A DNA stretch of 64,000 nucleotides from Algoriphagus boritolerans DSM 17298 = JCM 18970 (GTDB lineage Bacteria; Bacteroidota; Bacteroidia; Cytophagales; Cyclobacteriaceae): positions 1 to 64,000 of the forward strand of contig NZ_FNVR01000004.1 in assembly GCF_900108085.1 (NCBI RefSeq), in the 5' to 3' direction. Positions 8,758 to 15,043 of this stretch are shown piece after piece. The stretch's first letter is position 1. The number at the start of each line of letters is the position of its first letter. A program made the position numbers and the translations under genes. The notes below the pieces were generated by a model. That model saw only the letters and a program-made list of their open reading frames with translations, had not been told where the DNA came from and did no database searches.

Positions 8758-9327
8758 TTATCGAGTTGCGACATAAGCTTCAAATCCACTTGAAGTGGAT
8801 ACTTTGAAGCTGATTCCTTCCGGCGTAGCTGGCTGCTTGATTGTATAGATTTTATGTAATCCTTGAGGATTGTCAATCAATTCAGTATGGATCAGGTTAA
8901 TGCCGTCAAATATTTGTAAAGTAACTTCTTTTGCTTCCAGATTGGACACCAGAAGTCTGTACTGATTGTTACCTATTGCAGTTACTCTAGAGTAAACAAG
9001 CGGCTTTACAATCACCTGAGTATTGAAAGTAGCTGTTCTTAGCGTACCGTTTGCATCAGATACTTCAACAGAATACTCACCTACCGGCAGTGCATTTAAG
9101 TCATATCTTTTTGCAAAAGCTTCAGTTTTAGTGATTCGGTCACGCAAAACCAGACGATTTTCAGAATCGGTAATTTTCACCGTCATTGTACCATTTGGTG
9201 CATCATTTACAGCTACCATAACTTTAGCTGGCTCAGTTTGTCTGATTTCCACAGACTTCTCATCATTGTAAGCGAACGCTCCAGTTGCGATCCCCGCAAC
9301 AAAAAGCATAGTGAATAATTTTTTCAT
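8758..9327 (-). CDS. Secreted two-domain beta-sandwich protein (DUF3244-like)
   Basis: A 189-residue protein with signal peptide MKKLFTMLFVAGIATGAFA. The mature part shows two repeats of an Ig/Fn3-like sandwich, around residues 30-105 (TVKITDSENRLVLRDRI..., GEYSVEVSDANG) and 110-189 (YRLLVSNLEAKEVTLQIFDG...). The pattern V.I.D...L......L..G.Y.. resembles the sorting-domain-like DUF3244 folds common in Bacteroidota. No catalytic motif is seen. It has its own well-formed promoter, a 14-bp palindrome at the expected start of transcription and a structured leader of about 108 bases, so it is probably regulated and perhaps highly expressed. Confidence 0.7.
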   Translation of the reverse strand: MKKLFTMLFVAGIATGAFAYNDEKSVEIRQTEPAKVMVAVNDAPNGTMTVKITDSENRLVLRDRITKTEAFAKRYDLNALPVGEYSVEVSDANGTLRTATFNTQVIVKPLVYSRVTAIGNNQYRLLVSNLEAKEVTLQIFDGINLIHTELIDNPQGLHKIYTIKQPATPEGISFKVSTSSGFEAYVATR

Positions 9328-9364
9328 TTTACTAGTTGGTTTGAATAGGTTCTAAATTTTGTAA

Positions 9365-9410
9365 GTAACCGCTGGATAGACAGTTTCTATCAGGGGGGAT
9401 TTTGGGTTAC
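9365..9410 (-). promoter_or_regulatory. Structured 5' leader of the secreted-protein gene
   Basis: Within the untranslated leader, GTAACC (9365-9370) pairs with GGTTAC (9405-9410) as an outer stem. Inside it GATAGA (9375-9380) pairs with TCTATC (9386-9391), extended by CT/AG with one bulged base. A C-rich run (9394-9398 on the minus strand) is left single-stranded. The element ends about 38 bases before the start codon. It resembles no riboswitch class that I recognise. Confidence 0.45.
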
Positions 9411-9422
9411 AGGGTCTTCGAT

Positions 9423-9436
9423 GTAATTCGAATTAC
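9423..9436. promoter_or_regulatory. 14-bp perfect palindrome at the start of transcription
   Basis: GTAATTCGAATTAC is self-complementary over all 14 bases. It begins four bases downstream of the -7 element at 9441-9448, so it covers the first transcribed bases of the secreted-protein gene. A dimeric repressor operator is the simplest reading; a stabilising 5'-end hairpin in the mRNA is an alternative. Confidence 0.5.
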
Positions 9437-9440
9437 TGTA

Positions 9441-9471
9441 CAAAGATAGCTAACGGAAGTGTAATTGCAAA
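9441..9471 (-). promoter_or_regulatory. Bacteroidota-type promoter for the secreted-protein gene
   Basis: On the reverse strand TTTG (9468-9471), a 19-base spacer and TATCTTTG (9441-9448) match the consensus TTTG-N19-21-TAnnTTTG exactly. The predicted leader is about 108 bases. Confidence 0.8.
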
Positions 9472-9715
9472 TGTTTTAACAAAACGGTCATATTTTTTTT
9501 AAATCATTAACAAAACAATAAAAATTTTATGAAAAATATAATTTATTCCTGCTATCGATTTCGAAACCATCTTTATGCGGTAAATCAATAAAAAAACAGA
9601 ATAAAATTTTGAATAATAGAAAAATAGTGTATTCATGTAATTACATCAATTATAAATTAACCTGTTTCGCAATCGATTGTATGGATTTGAAAAAAAATAA
9701 TTTTTGATCTATGTC
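9472..9715. other. AT-rich intergenic stretch without visible genes
   Basis: These 244 bases lie between the promoter of the 8758-9327 gene and the terminator of the DUF4252 operon. They are strongly A/T-rich and hold no credible open frame, tRNA or strong hairpin that I can see. They may include UP-element-like sequence for the promoter. Confidence 0.5.
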
Positions 9716-9743
9716 AAAAGAAAAAGCCCGAAAAATCCGGGCC
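9716..9743 (-). terminator. Terminator of the first sigma-factor operon
   Basis: GCCCG (9726-9730) pairs with CGGGC (9738-9742) around a short A-rich loop. On the minus strand the stem is followed by a U-rich run (complement of 9716-9725). It lies 39 bases after the last gene of the operon. Confidence 0.7.
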
Positions 9744-9781
9744 TTTCTGATAAAAATTGAAAAGTTGGTTCTTTTTTAAAC

Positions 9782-10261
9782 TCAATTAACCTGGGAGGTG
9801 GCCTTTGCCAAAGCTTCTTGGGTAAATTTTCCTTTAAGCTCGATGACGATCAGGTCTCCTTCCTTTTGATCCTCTACCAAAATGACCAAATCGGAGATTA
9901 TGTTTGAACCTCTGGAAAAGATGGATACGCCACTTTTACCTTCTGAAGTTTCCATCAGCAGATCATATCGTTCCCGATCAAGTGCTTTTTGCAAGGCTTT
10001 AAATTCCGCATAGCCATCCGATCCATCAGGAAGTGTAAAGAAATTCAGTTTCTCTACCGATTTGGCCACTGTAGCCATGGCGTTTTTGTCGATGTCTATC
10101 TTAAAGCCTTCCGCAAAATTCATGAAGTTTCCCCCAAGTTCGAGCTGAAAGAAGTCATCATTTGATTTGTATTTTTCTTTGAGCGCAGCTACACTTTTGC
10201 TTTGCGCATGAACAGCGAAGACAACAGCAAAAAAGCAGAAGGTTAAAATTAGTTTTTTCAT
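9782..10261 (-). CDS. DUF4252 secreted protein
   Basis: A 159-residue exported protein with signal peptide MKKLILTFCFFAVVFAVHA. The mature part has the DUF4252 layout: an N-terminal helix region (ALKEKYKSNDDFFQLELGG..F), a middle segment with an LNFFTLP strand, and a C-terminal DLVILVEDQKEGDLIVIELKG strand pair followed by an amphipathic helix. The function of DUF4252 is unknown. It is the last gene of a four-gene unit (sigma factor, membrane protein, two DUF4252 proteins), which suggests an envelope-stress or envelope-maintenance output controlled by that sigma factor. Confidence 0.8.
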   Translation of the reverse strand: MKKLILTFCFFAVVFAVHAQSKSVAALKEKYKSNDDFFQLELGGNFMNFAEGFKIDIDKNAMATVAKSVEKLNFFTLPDGSDGYAEFKALQKALDRERYDLLMETSEGKSGVSIFSRGSNIISDLVILVEDQKEGDLIVIELKGKFTQEALAKATSQVN

Positions 10262-10291
10262 TCTTTTAAGTAGTTTAGTTTTAATTGAGAT

Positions 10292-10837
10292 TTATTTTGA
10301 TCCTTTCGGCCCTTTACTTCCTTTTCCATATTGATCCATTCCCGGAATGTTGGTTTTATCTGCAAGCATATTTAGATCTTCATAAGTGAAGGCCCCAAGC
10401 ATGGAGAGCAGCGTGAAGCTTTTTGATTCACCTGTCACCATCATAAGTTCCCTGACTAATCCTCCTTCCTCCCGAACCATGAACTTCAGGCTGGTTTCTT
10501 TGTCCTGGACATCCATGAGTTCTTCGTACTTGTTGCGATTTAGTGTAGACATCGCCTCTTTATAAAGAGTCATTCCATCTACTTCATCCGAAGAAAGGAT
10601 TCGGATTCCTTTTACTTTGGATATTAAAACGCCTAGTTCCTGAGCTTCCTCATCTCCATCGGAGTTGCTTTTTAGAAAGCCTCCAGCCATTTGCATCATC
10701 TTCGGAGAAATGTAGACTCTCGAGAAGCGATCGTCTTCCATGTACTTACCAAAGAAAGTCTTGATGGCATCCTCTTGGGCGGATGCAGACCAGATTATTC
10801 CTAAGAAGAATAGGATAAGTAGGGTTGTTTTTTTCAT
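10292..10837 (-). CDS. DUF4252 secreted protein
   Basis: A 181-residue exported protein with signal peptide MKKTTLLILFFLGIIWSASA. The mature part resembles its downstream neighbour: FFGKYMEDDRFSRVYISPKMM, then a KVKGIRILSSDE strand and a LVRELMMVTGESKSFTLLSMLG segment. The extra C-terminal tail is glycine/lysine-rich (YGKGSKGPKGSK) and is probably flexible. The start overlaps the end of the membrane-protein gene by four bases. The tandem pair looks like an old duplication, and both members keep signal peptides. Confidence 0.8.
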   Translation of the reverse strand: MKKTTLLILFFLGIIWSASAQEDAIKTFFGKYMEDDRFSRVYISPKMMQMAGGFLKSNSDGDEEAQELGVLISKVKGIRILSSDEVDGMTLYKEAMSTLNRNKYEELMDVQDKETSLKFMVREEGGLVRELMMVTGESKSFTLLSMLGAFTYEDLNMLADKTNIPGMDQYGKGSKGPKGSK

Positions 10838-11268
10838 TTTGAGTTGGGTTCTTCCAGCTGAAACAGCCGGTTGGTTGTATTCAAGTATTTTAAATCATTC
10901 ATCGGGGCAAGTTGGTCTTGGCCTTTTAAGAGGTTTGACTGAATTAAGCTGAAGGCCTGCATGACTTCATCATAAGCTAATTGCTCAGCCTGCTTCTGTT
11001 CATAAGCTCTCCATCCCCAAAAGCTCCCTAAGAAAATTGTGACTGAAGCAGCCCAGCTGATCCAGGTAGTGTTGAGCTTTCTGGTCTTTGCTTTTGGAAT
11101 TCTTAGATTTTTTGGCTCCTCGGATTTGAATTGATTCAGTGCTGTGAAAAGTGCCTTTTCCTGTTCATAACCTTCAACTTCAAGAATCAAATCCCGAAGC
11201 TCCTTTTCTTCACTTTGGGAAGTTTCCGCCTCCCAGTATTTCTCCAACAATTCTTCGATTCTTGTCAT
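10834..11268 (-). CDS. Single-pass membrane protein, probable anti-sigma factor
   Basis: A 144-residue protein with a cytoplasmic N-terminal helical region (RIEELLEKYWEAETSQSEEKELRDLI), one transmembrane helix at about residues 69-86 (TWISWAASVTIFLGSFWGW) and a short extracytoplasmic tail. The N-terminal RIEELLEKYWEAETS..EE..L pattern is the one seen in Bacteroidota anti-sigma-like proteins encoded after ECF sigma factors. It overlaps the sigma gene by four bases. No zinc-binding HxxxCxxC motif is present, so the sigma-binding role rests on gene order and topology. Confidence 0.7.
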   Translation of the reverse strand: MTRIEELLEKYWEAETSQSEEKELRDLILEVEGYEQEKALFTALNQFKSEEPKNLRIPKAKTRKLNTTWISWAASVTIFLGSFWGWRAYEQKQAEQLAYDEVMQAFSLIQSNLLKGQDQLAPMNDLKYLNTTNRLFQLEEPNSK

Positions 11269-11759
11269 TGTCTGGTGATTCCTTGGTTGATTAATTTTTC
11301 ACGAAGCGTTTTTCTTGCCCGGTGCAGATTCACTTTTACCTGATCGAGACTGATTTCCATTTGCAAGGCAATTTCCTCGTAGCTCAGTTCTTCCACTTCC
11401 CTGAGATGAAAGATCACTTGCTGCTTTTCAGGAAGACGACTTACCAAATCAAATATTAATCGATGTGATTCTTCTGATTCCAGCGAATCCAATTGCTCAG
11501 CAGCGGGCTCCTGGATTTCTTCCAATCCATCCATCCGGTTATTTTTTCGATGGTGCATCAAGACTTCATTTTTCAAGCTTTTTACCATCCAGCCCGCTAG
11601 GTTGGGATGTGTTTGGAGTTCCTTTTGACGCTCCACTGTTTTTTCGAAGACATTTTGCAGGACATCCTCAGCTAGATCCCGGTCTTTGGTCCAGAGAAAA
11701 ACCATCCGGAACAACTTGCCTCTCATGGGCCAGATGTGTGTCTCGAAAAATGAATTCAT
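11265..11759 (-). CDS. ECF RNA polymerase sigma factor
   Basis: A 164-residue sigma-70 family protein. Region 2 is recognisable at about residues 12-75 (MRGKLFRMVFLWTKDRDLAEDVLQNVFEKTV), and region 4 with its helix-turn-helix at about residues 110-155 (LPEKQQVIFHLREVEELSYEEIALQM, then VKVNLHRARKTLREKL). It should direct RNA polymerase to a small regulon, probably its own operon, and be held by the membrane protein encoded immediately downstream. It is the first gene of a four-gene operon ending at the hairpin at 9716. Confidence 0.9.
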   Translation of the reverse strand: MNSFFETHIWPMRGKLFRMVFLWTKDRDLAEDVLQNVFEKTVERQKELQTHPNLAGWMVKSLKNEVLMHHRKNNRMDGLEEIQEPAAEQLDSLESEESHRLIFDLVSRLPEKQQVIFHLREVEELSYEEIALQMEISLDQVKVNLHRARKTLREKLINQGITRQ

Positions 11760-12007
11760 TTAAGAAGATGATGCAGATGAGGCTGGAATGTTACAAAGAC
11801 AAAGAGAAAAATCGTAAAAATATTTCCCTGAGACTAAAACTGACTCGAAAGGTAAGAGTTAGATCATTGAAGCGTCCAACGATAGCGATTTTGAATTGTC
11901 TAGATCGAGTATAAATTTGAATCAGAAATAGTATGCATGCAGACTATTTTATATTTTGCATCGATGAACAAACCGTCTTTATTTCTGGGAAGTTTTGAAA
12001 AAAGGGC

Positions 12008-12037
12008 AAAAAAAATCCCGATCCGTTGGGATCGGGA
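12008..12037 (-). terminator. Terminator after tRNA-Phe
   Basis: TCCCGATCC (12016-12024) pairs perfectly with GGATCGGGA (12029-12037) around a four-base loop. On the minus strand the stem is followed by eight U residues (complement of 12008-12015). It starts three bases beyond the mature tRNA. Confidence 0.9.
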
Positions 12038-12040
12038 GGG

Positions 12041-12113
12041 TGGTGATAAGTGGACTCGAACCACCGACTCACGGATTTTCAGTCCGATGCTCTACCAACT
12101 GAGCTATATCACC
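12041..12113 (-). tRNA. tRNA-Phe (anticodon GAA)
   Basis: The reverse strand gives a complete 73-base cloverleaf: acceptor GGTGATA (12113 down to 12107) pairs with TATCACC, there is a D-arm with AGTTGGTAGAG, the anticodon loop CTGAAAA has anticodon GAA, and the T-arm contains GGTTCGAGTCC. The discriminator base is A and CCA is not encoded. It stands alone, with its own promoter and terminator. Confidence 0.97.
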
Positions 12114-12129
12114 GACTCGTAAAGTGATG

Positions 12130-12160
12130 CAAAGGTAGAATTTTGACTAGTTGATACAAA
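12130..12160 (-). promoter_or_regulatory. Promoter of tRNA-Phe
   Basis: On the reverse strand TTTG (12157-12160), 19 bases and TACCTTTG (12130-12137) match the Bacteroidota promoter consensus exactly. The mature tRNA begins 17 bases after the -7 element. Confidence 0.85.
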
Positions 12161-12215
12161 CGCTTTGAAGAAAAAATAAACCCAAATAAACGAAAAACTA
12201 GCTAATCTGATCACT

Positions 12216-13550
12216 ATGAGCATATTACAGCAACTCGTATTTGTCCTGATTTTGGGCGCTGCGGGGTATATTTTGAGTAAAAGGATCCACTTCCTCCGAA
12301 GAAATATCCTTTTGGGAAAATCTGAGTCCCGAAATGATCAGCCTGAGTCCCGTTGGAAGACGATGACACTGGTAGCCTTTGGGCAAAAAAAAATGTTTGC
12401 GCGGCCGATTCCGGCTTTTCTCCATTTGCTGATCTACGTGGGTTTTCTAGTGATCAATCTTGAAGTCCTGGAATTTGTCCTGGATGGGATTTTAGGTACG
12501 CACCGTTTGTTTGCCCCAGCTTTAGGTGGCCTATATACTATAGCTATCAATATGTTTGAGTTTTTGGCCGTAGCAGTATTGGTTTCCTGTGTGGCTTTTT
12601 TGATTCGGAGGAATGTGATGAAGGTCGAGCGATTTACCAAACCGGAACTTAAGGGCTGGCCTGCTCTGGATGCTAATTTGATTTTAGTAATTGAAATCAT
12701 CTTGATGTTTGCCATCCTGACGATGAATGCCACGGATCAGATTCTTGCAAATCGGGGGGATGAACATTACCTCGCATTGGGCACACTGTTTTTCAGCAGT
12801 ATGTTGATGCCGATCTTTGAGGGGATGTCAGACGGAGCCTTGGTTTTCATTGAGCGATTTGCTTGGTGGTTTCATATTGTGGGTATTTTAGCTTTTGCCA
12901 TTTACGTGACTTACTCCAAGCATTTGCACATCTTTCTGGCATTTCCAAATACTTGGTATTCCAACCTCAAACCCAAGGGAGAAATGGTCAATATGCCTGA
13001 GGTGACCAATGAAGTAAATATGATGCTGGGAATTCCTGTGGATAATCCTAACGAGCCACCTGCTGAAATCGGTCGATTCGGAGCCAAAGACGTGAATGAC
13101 CTCAGCTGGATCAATGTTTTGAATGCCTATTCCTGCACGGAATGTGGCCGATGCACTTCAGAATGTCCGGCCAATATCACCGGGAAAAAGCTTTCCCCCC
13201 GTAAGATCATGATGGATGTGCGTGACCGTGCAGAGGAAGTCGGGAAAAGTCTCGATTCGGGAGGAGCTGGTTTTGCCGATGGGAAATCACTGCTGGGAGA
13301 TTACATCACCAAAGAGGAAATCAATGCCTGCACCAGTTGCAATGCCTGTGTGGAGGCCTGTCCCGTCAATATTGATCCGTTAAACATCATTCTTCAATTG
13401 CGTCGCTACGTGGCGATGGAAGAATCAGGAACTCCAGCCCAATGGAATGCCATGTTCCAAAATATGGAAACGAGCTTTTCGCCCTGGAAATTTAGCCCTT
13501 CGGATCGCTTTAACTGGGCAGAAAAATTGAAAGAAGAGGAAATGAGGTAA
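12216..13550 (+). CDS. Membrane Fe-S protein (HdrE/NarI-like plus HdrC-like fusion)
   Basis: A 444-residue protein. About six transmembrane helices fill residues 1-250 in the manner of b-type cytochrome subunits (NarI/HdrE), with histidines in the helices (for example FLHLLIYVGF and WWFHIVG). The soluble C-terminal third has two 4Fe-4S motifs, CTECGRCTSECP and CTSCNACVEACP, as in HdrC or succinate-dehydrogenase-type subunits. With the HdrB-like partner encoded next, it probably passes electrons between the quinone pool and a cytoplasmic partner. The true redox partner is unknown. A 98-base repeat array separates the two genes. Confidence 0.88.
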   Translation: MSILQQLVFVLILGAAGYILSKRIHFLRRNILLGKSESRNDQPESRWKTMTLVAFGQKKMFARPIPAFLHLLIYVGFLVINLEVLEFVLDGILGTHRLFAPALGGLYTIAINMFEFLAVAVLVSCVAFLIRRNVMKVERFTKPELKGWPALDANLILVIEIILMFAILTMNATDQILANRGDEHYLALGTLFFSSMLMPIFEGMSDGALVFIERFAWWFHIVGILAFAIYVTYSKHLHIFLAFPNTWYSNLKPKGEMVNMPEVTNEVNMMLGIPVDNPNEPPAEIGRFGAKDVNDLSWINVLNAYSCTECGRCTSECPANITGKKLSPRKIMMDVRDRAEEVGKSLDSGGAGFADGKSLLGDYITKEEINACTSCNACVEACPVNIDPLNIILQLRRYVAMEESGTPAQWNAMFQNMETSFSPWKFSPSDRFNWAEKLKEEEMR

Positions 13551-13648
13551 TTGAAAGTCCGATACTGGATGACCGAGGTCCGATGATTATTTTCTCGTCT
13601 CTGGCTTCTTGATTCTTGCGTCTTGTGTCTAACGTCTAAAATCTAAAA
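13551..13648 (+). repeat. Degenerate heptamer array filling the gap between the two Fe-S genes
   Basis: The gap of 99 bases divides into 14 consecutive heptamers, one base short of the next start codon. The last eight units (from 13593) all begin TCT and drift gradually, for example TCTTGCG at 13614, TCTTGTG at 13621 and TCTAAAA at 13635 and 13642. The earlier units keep the phase with a (T/A)CCGA(T/G)G theme (13558, 13572, 13579). No open frame or hairpin accounts for it. Similar units are seen before carB (53917-53937). Confidence 0.75.
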
Positions 13649-13649
13649 A

Positions 13650-14441
13650 ATGTCAACATATAAAGTCCCTACCATGGCCGAAATGGCCGCAAACGGTCAA
13701 GCCCCCGAGGTTCTTTTTTGGGTGGGTTGTGCCGGTTCGTTTGACGAGCGGTATAAAGCCGTGACGCAGGCTTTTGTGAAAATATTGAATAAAGTCGGTG
13801 TCAGTTTTGCAGTACTTGGCCCGGAAGAAGCCTGTACCGGAGATCCTGCCAGAAGAGCAGGAAATGAATTTCTCTTCCAGATGCAGGCAGTTGCAAACAT
13901 CCAGGTGATGAATGCCTACGAAGTGAAAAAGGTCGTGACTGCCTGTCCGCATTGCTTCAATACGATCAAAAACGAATACCCCGCCTTGGGAGGAAACTAT
14001 GAGGTGATTCACCATTCCCAGTTTCTTCAGCAGCTAATCAATGAAGGCAAAGTTAGATTGCAGGGTGGCGGTGAGTTCAAGGGTAAAAAGATCACTTTCC
14101 ACGATTCCTGCTATTTAGGGCGCGCAAACAATGTCTATGAAGCTCCTCGGGATGTCATCAAAGCCTTGGATGTGGAGTTGGTGGAAATGAAGCGCTGCAA
14201 AACCAAAGGACTTTGCTGCGGTGCCGGTGGTGCGCAGATGTTTAAGGAGCCTGAGCCAGGGAAAAAAGATATCAACATCGAACGAACAGAAGAAGCCTTG
14301 GCGACTGGAGCGACGGCCATTGCGGTAGGTTGCCCGTTTTGCCTGACCATGATGACGGATGGAGTGAAAAACAAGAATCGGGAAGCCGATGTCAAAGTCT
14401 ATGATCTGGCGGAAATGATCGCCAAAGACATGGGGATATAA
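13650..14441 (+). CDS. HdrB-like (Fe-S) protein with two CCG domains
   Basis: A 263-residue soluble protein with two cysteine-rich CCG domains. The first contains FWVGCAGSFDERY and TACPHCFNTIKNEYP. The second contains HDSCYLGRANN, the paired cysteines GLCCGAGGAQMF and VGCPFCLTMM. Such domains bind non-cubane or 4Fe-4S clusters in heterodisulfide-reductase subunit B, GlpC and LutA. It is the expected catalytic or electron-accepting partner of the membrane Fe-S protein encoded upstream. The ATG follows a heptamer repeat array directly, with no clear ribosome-binding site. Confidence 0.9.
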   Translation: MSTYKVPTMAEMAANGQAPEVLFWVGCAGSFDERYKAVTQAFVKILNKVGVSFAVLGPEEACTGDPARRAGNEFLFQMQAVANIQVMNAYEVKKVVTACPHCFNTIKNEYPALGGNYEVIHHSQFLQQLINEGKVRLQGGGEFKGKKITFHDSCYLGRANNVYEAPRDVIKALDVELVEMKRCKTKGLCCGAGGAQMFKEPEPGKKDINIERTEEALATGATAIAVGCPFCLTMMTDGVKNKNREADVKVYDLAEMIAKDMGI

Positions 14442-14464
14442 TTTCCAAATTTGAATCAATTGAG

Positions 14465-14495
14465 CCCTTTTTGCCGTTATGCAGAAAGGGTTTTT
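14465..14495 (+). terminator. Terminator of the Fe-S pair
   Basis: CCCTTTTTGC (14465-14474) pairs with GCAGAAAGGG (14481-14490) with one G-T pair and a six-base loop, and is followed by TTTTT at 14491. Confidence 0.85.
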
Positions 14496-14517
14496 ATTTG
14501 CACGATAGACAAACCGT

Positions 14518-15006
14518 ATGTACCTTCCTTTTGATCAAATGCCAGAATATTCCCGGGTCTGGGTATATCAGGCCGACCAAAAACTTTCTGAATCAGATGA
14601 AAAAATCCTCCGTGACCGGATGAAGAGCTTTTGCGAGGGCTGGAATACGCACGGAAATTTGATGTCGACTTCTTTTGAACTAATCGAAAGCCAGATTTTG
14701 ATTTTGGCAGTAGATGAAAGTAAGCTTGGGGCTAGTGGCTGTTCGATTGACAGTTTAGTGCGAACTTTGCGAGAGCTGGAAAACACCCTGAATATCAATC
14801 TGACCGATCAAGGTAAAATCAGTCTGAAGCGATCCACCGGTGAACTGAAAGTGATTCCGGCCTTAGGCTTAAAATCCAGAATTTCAGCAGGTGAAATCGA
14901 CTTGGAAACAGAAGTAATAAACCCTCTGATTCGGACCAAAGCCGATCTTCAAAATCTTTGGCAACCCGTCCGAAATAGTTGGCTAAATAAGTATTTTCCA
15001 AATTAA
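14518..15006 (+). CDS. Conserved Bacteroidota protein, function unknown
   Basis: A 162-residue soluble protein starting MYLPFDQMPEYSRVWVYQADQKLSES, with a central FELIESQILILAVDES segment and GCSIDSLVRTLRELE. The family is conserved in Bacteroidota and is often labelled an ABC-transporter ATPase in databases, but no Walker A, Walker B or signature motif is present, so that label looks wrong. It lies between a terminator and the PorE-like gene (37 bases before that gene's ATG), with which it may be co-transcribed. Confidence 0.75.
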   Translation: MYLPFDQMPEYSRVWVYQADQKLSESDEKILRDRMKSFCEGWNTHGNLMSTSFELIESQILILAVDESKLGASGCSIDSLVRTLRELENTLNINLTDQGKISLKRSTGELKVIPALGLKSRISAGEIDLETEVINPLIRTKADLQNLWQPVRNSWLNKYFPN

Positions 15007-15043
15007 TTAGTAATATTCAGCATTGACCTACAATCACCTATCG

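Noticed and set aside
11937..12122. A 61-codon open frame on the plus strand
   Set aside because: It runs antisense through tRNA-Phe and its terminator; the translated WTRTTDSRIFSPMLYQLSYI stretch is the familiar false protein made from a reversed tRNA.
14518..15006. ABC transporter ATPase annotation often given to this family
   Set aside because: No Walker A, Walker B or signature motif is present in the 162 residues.
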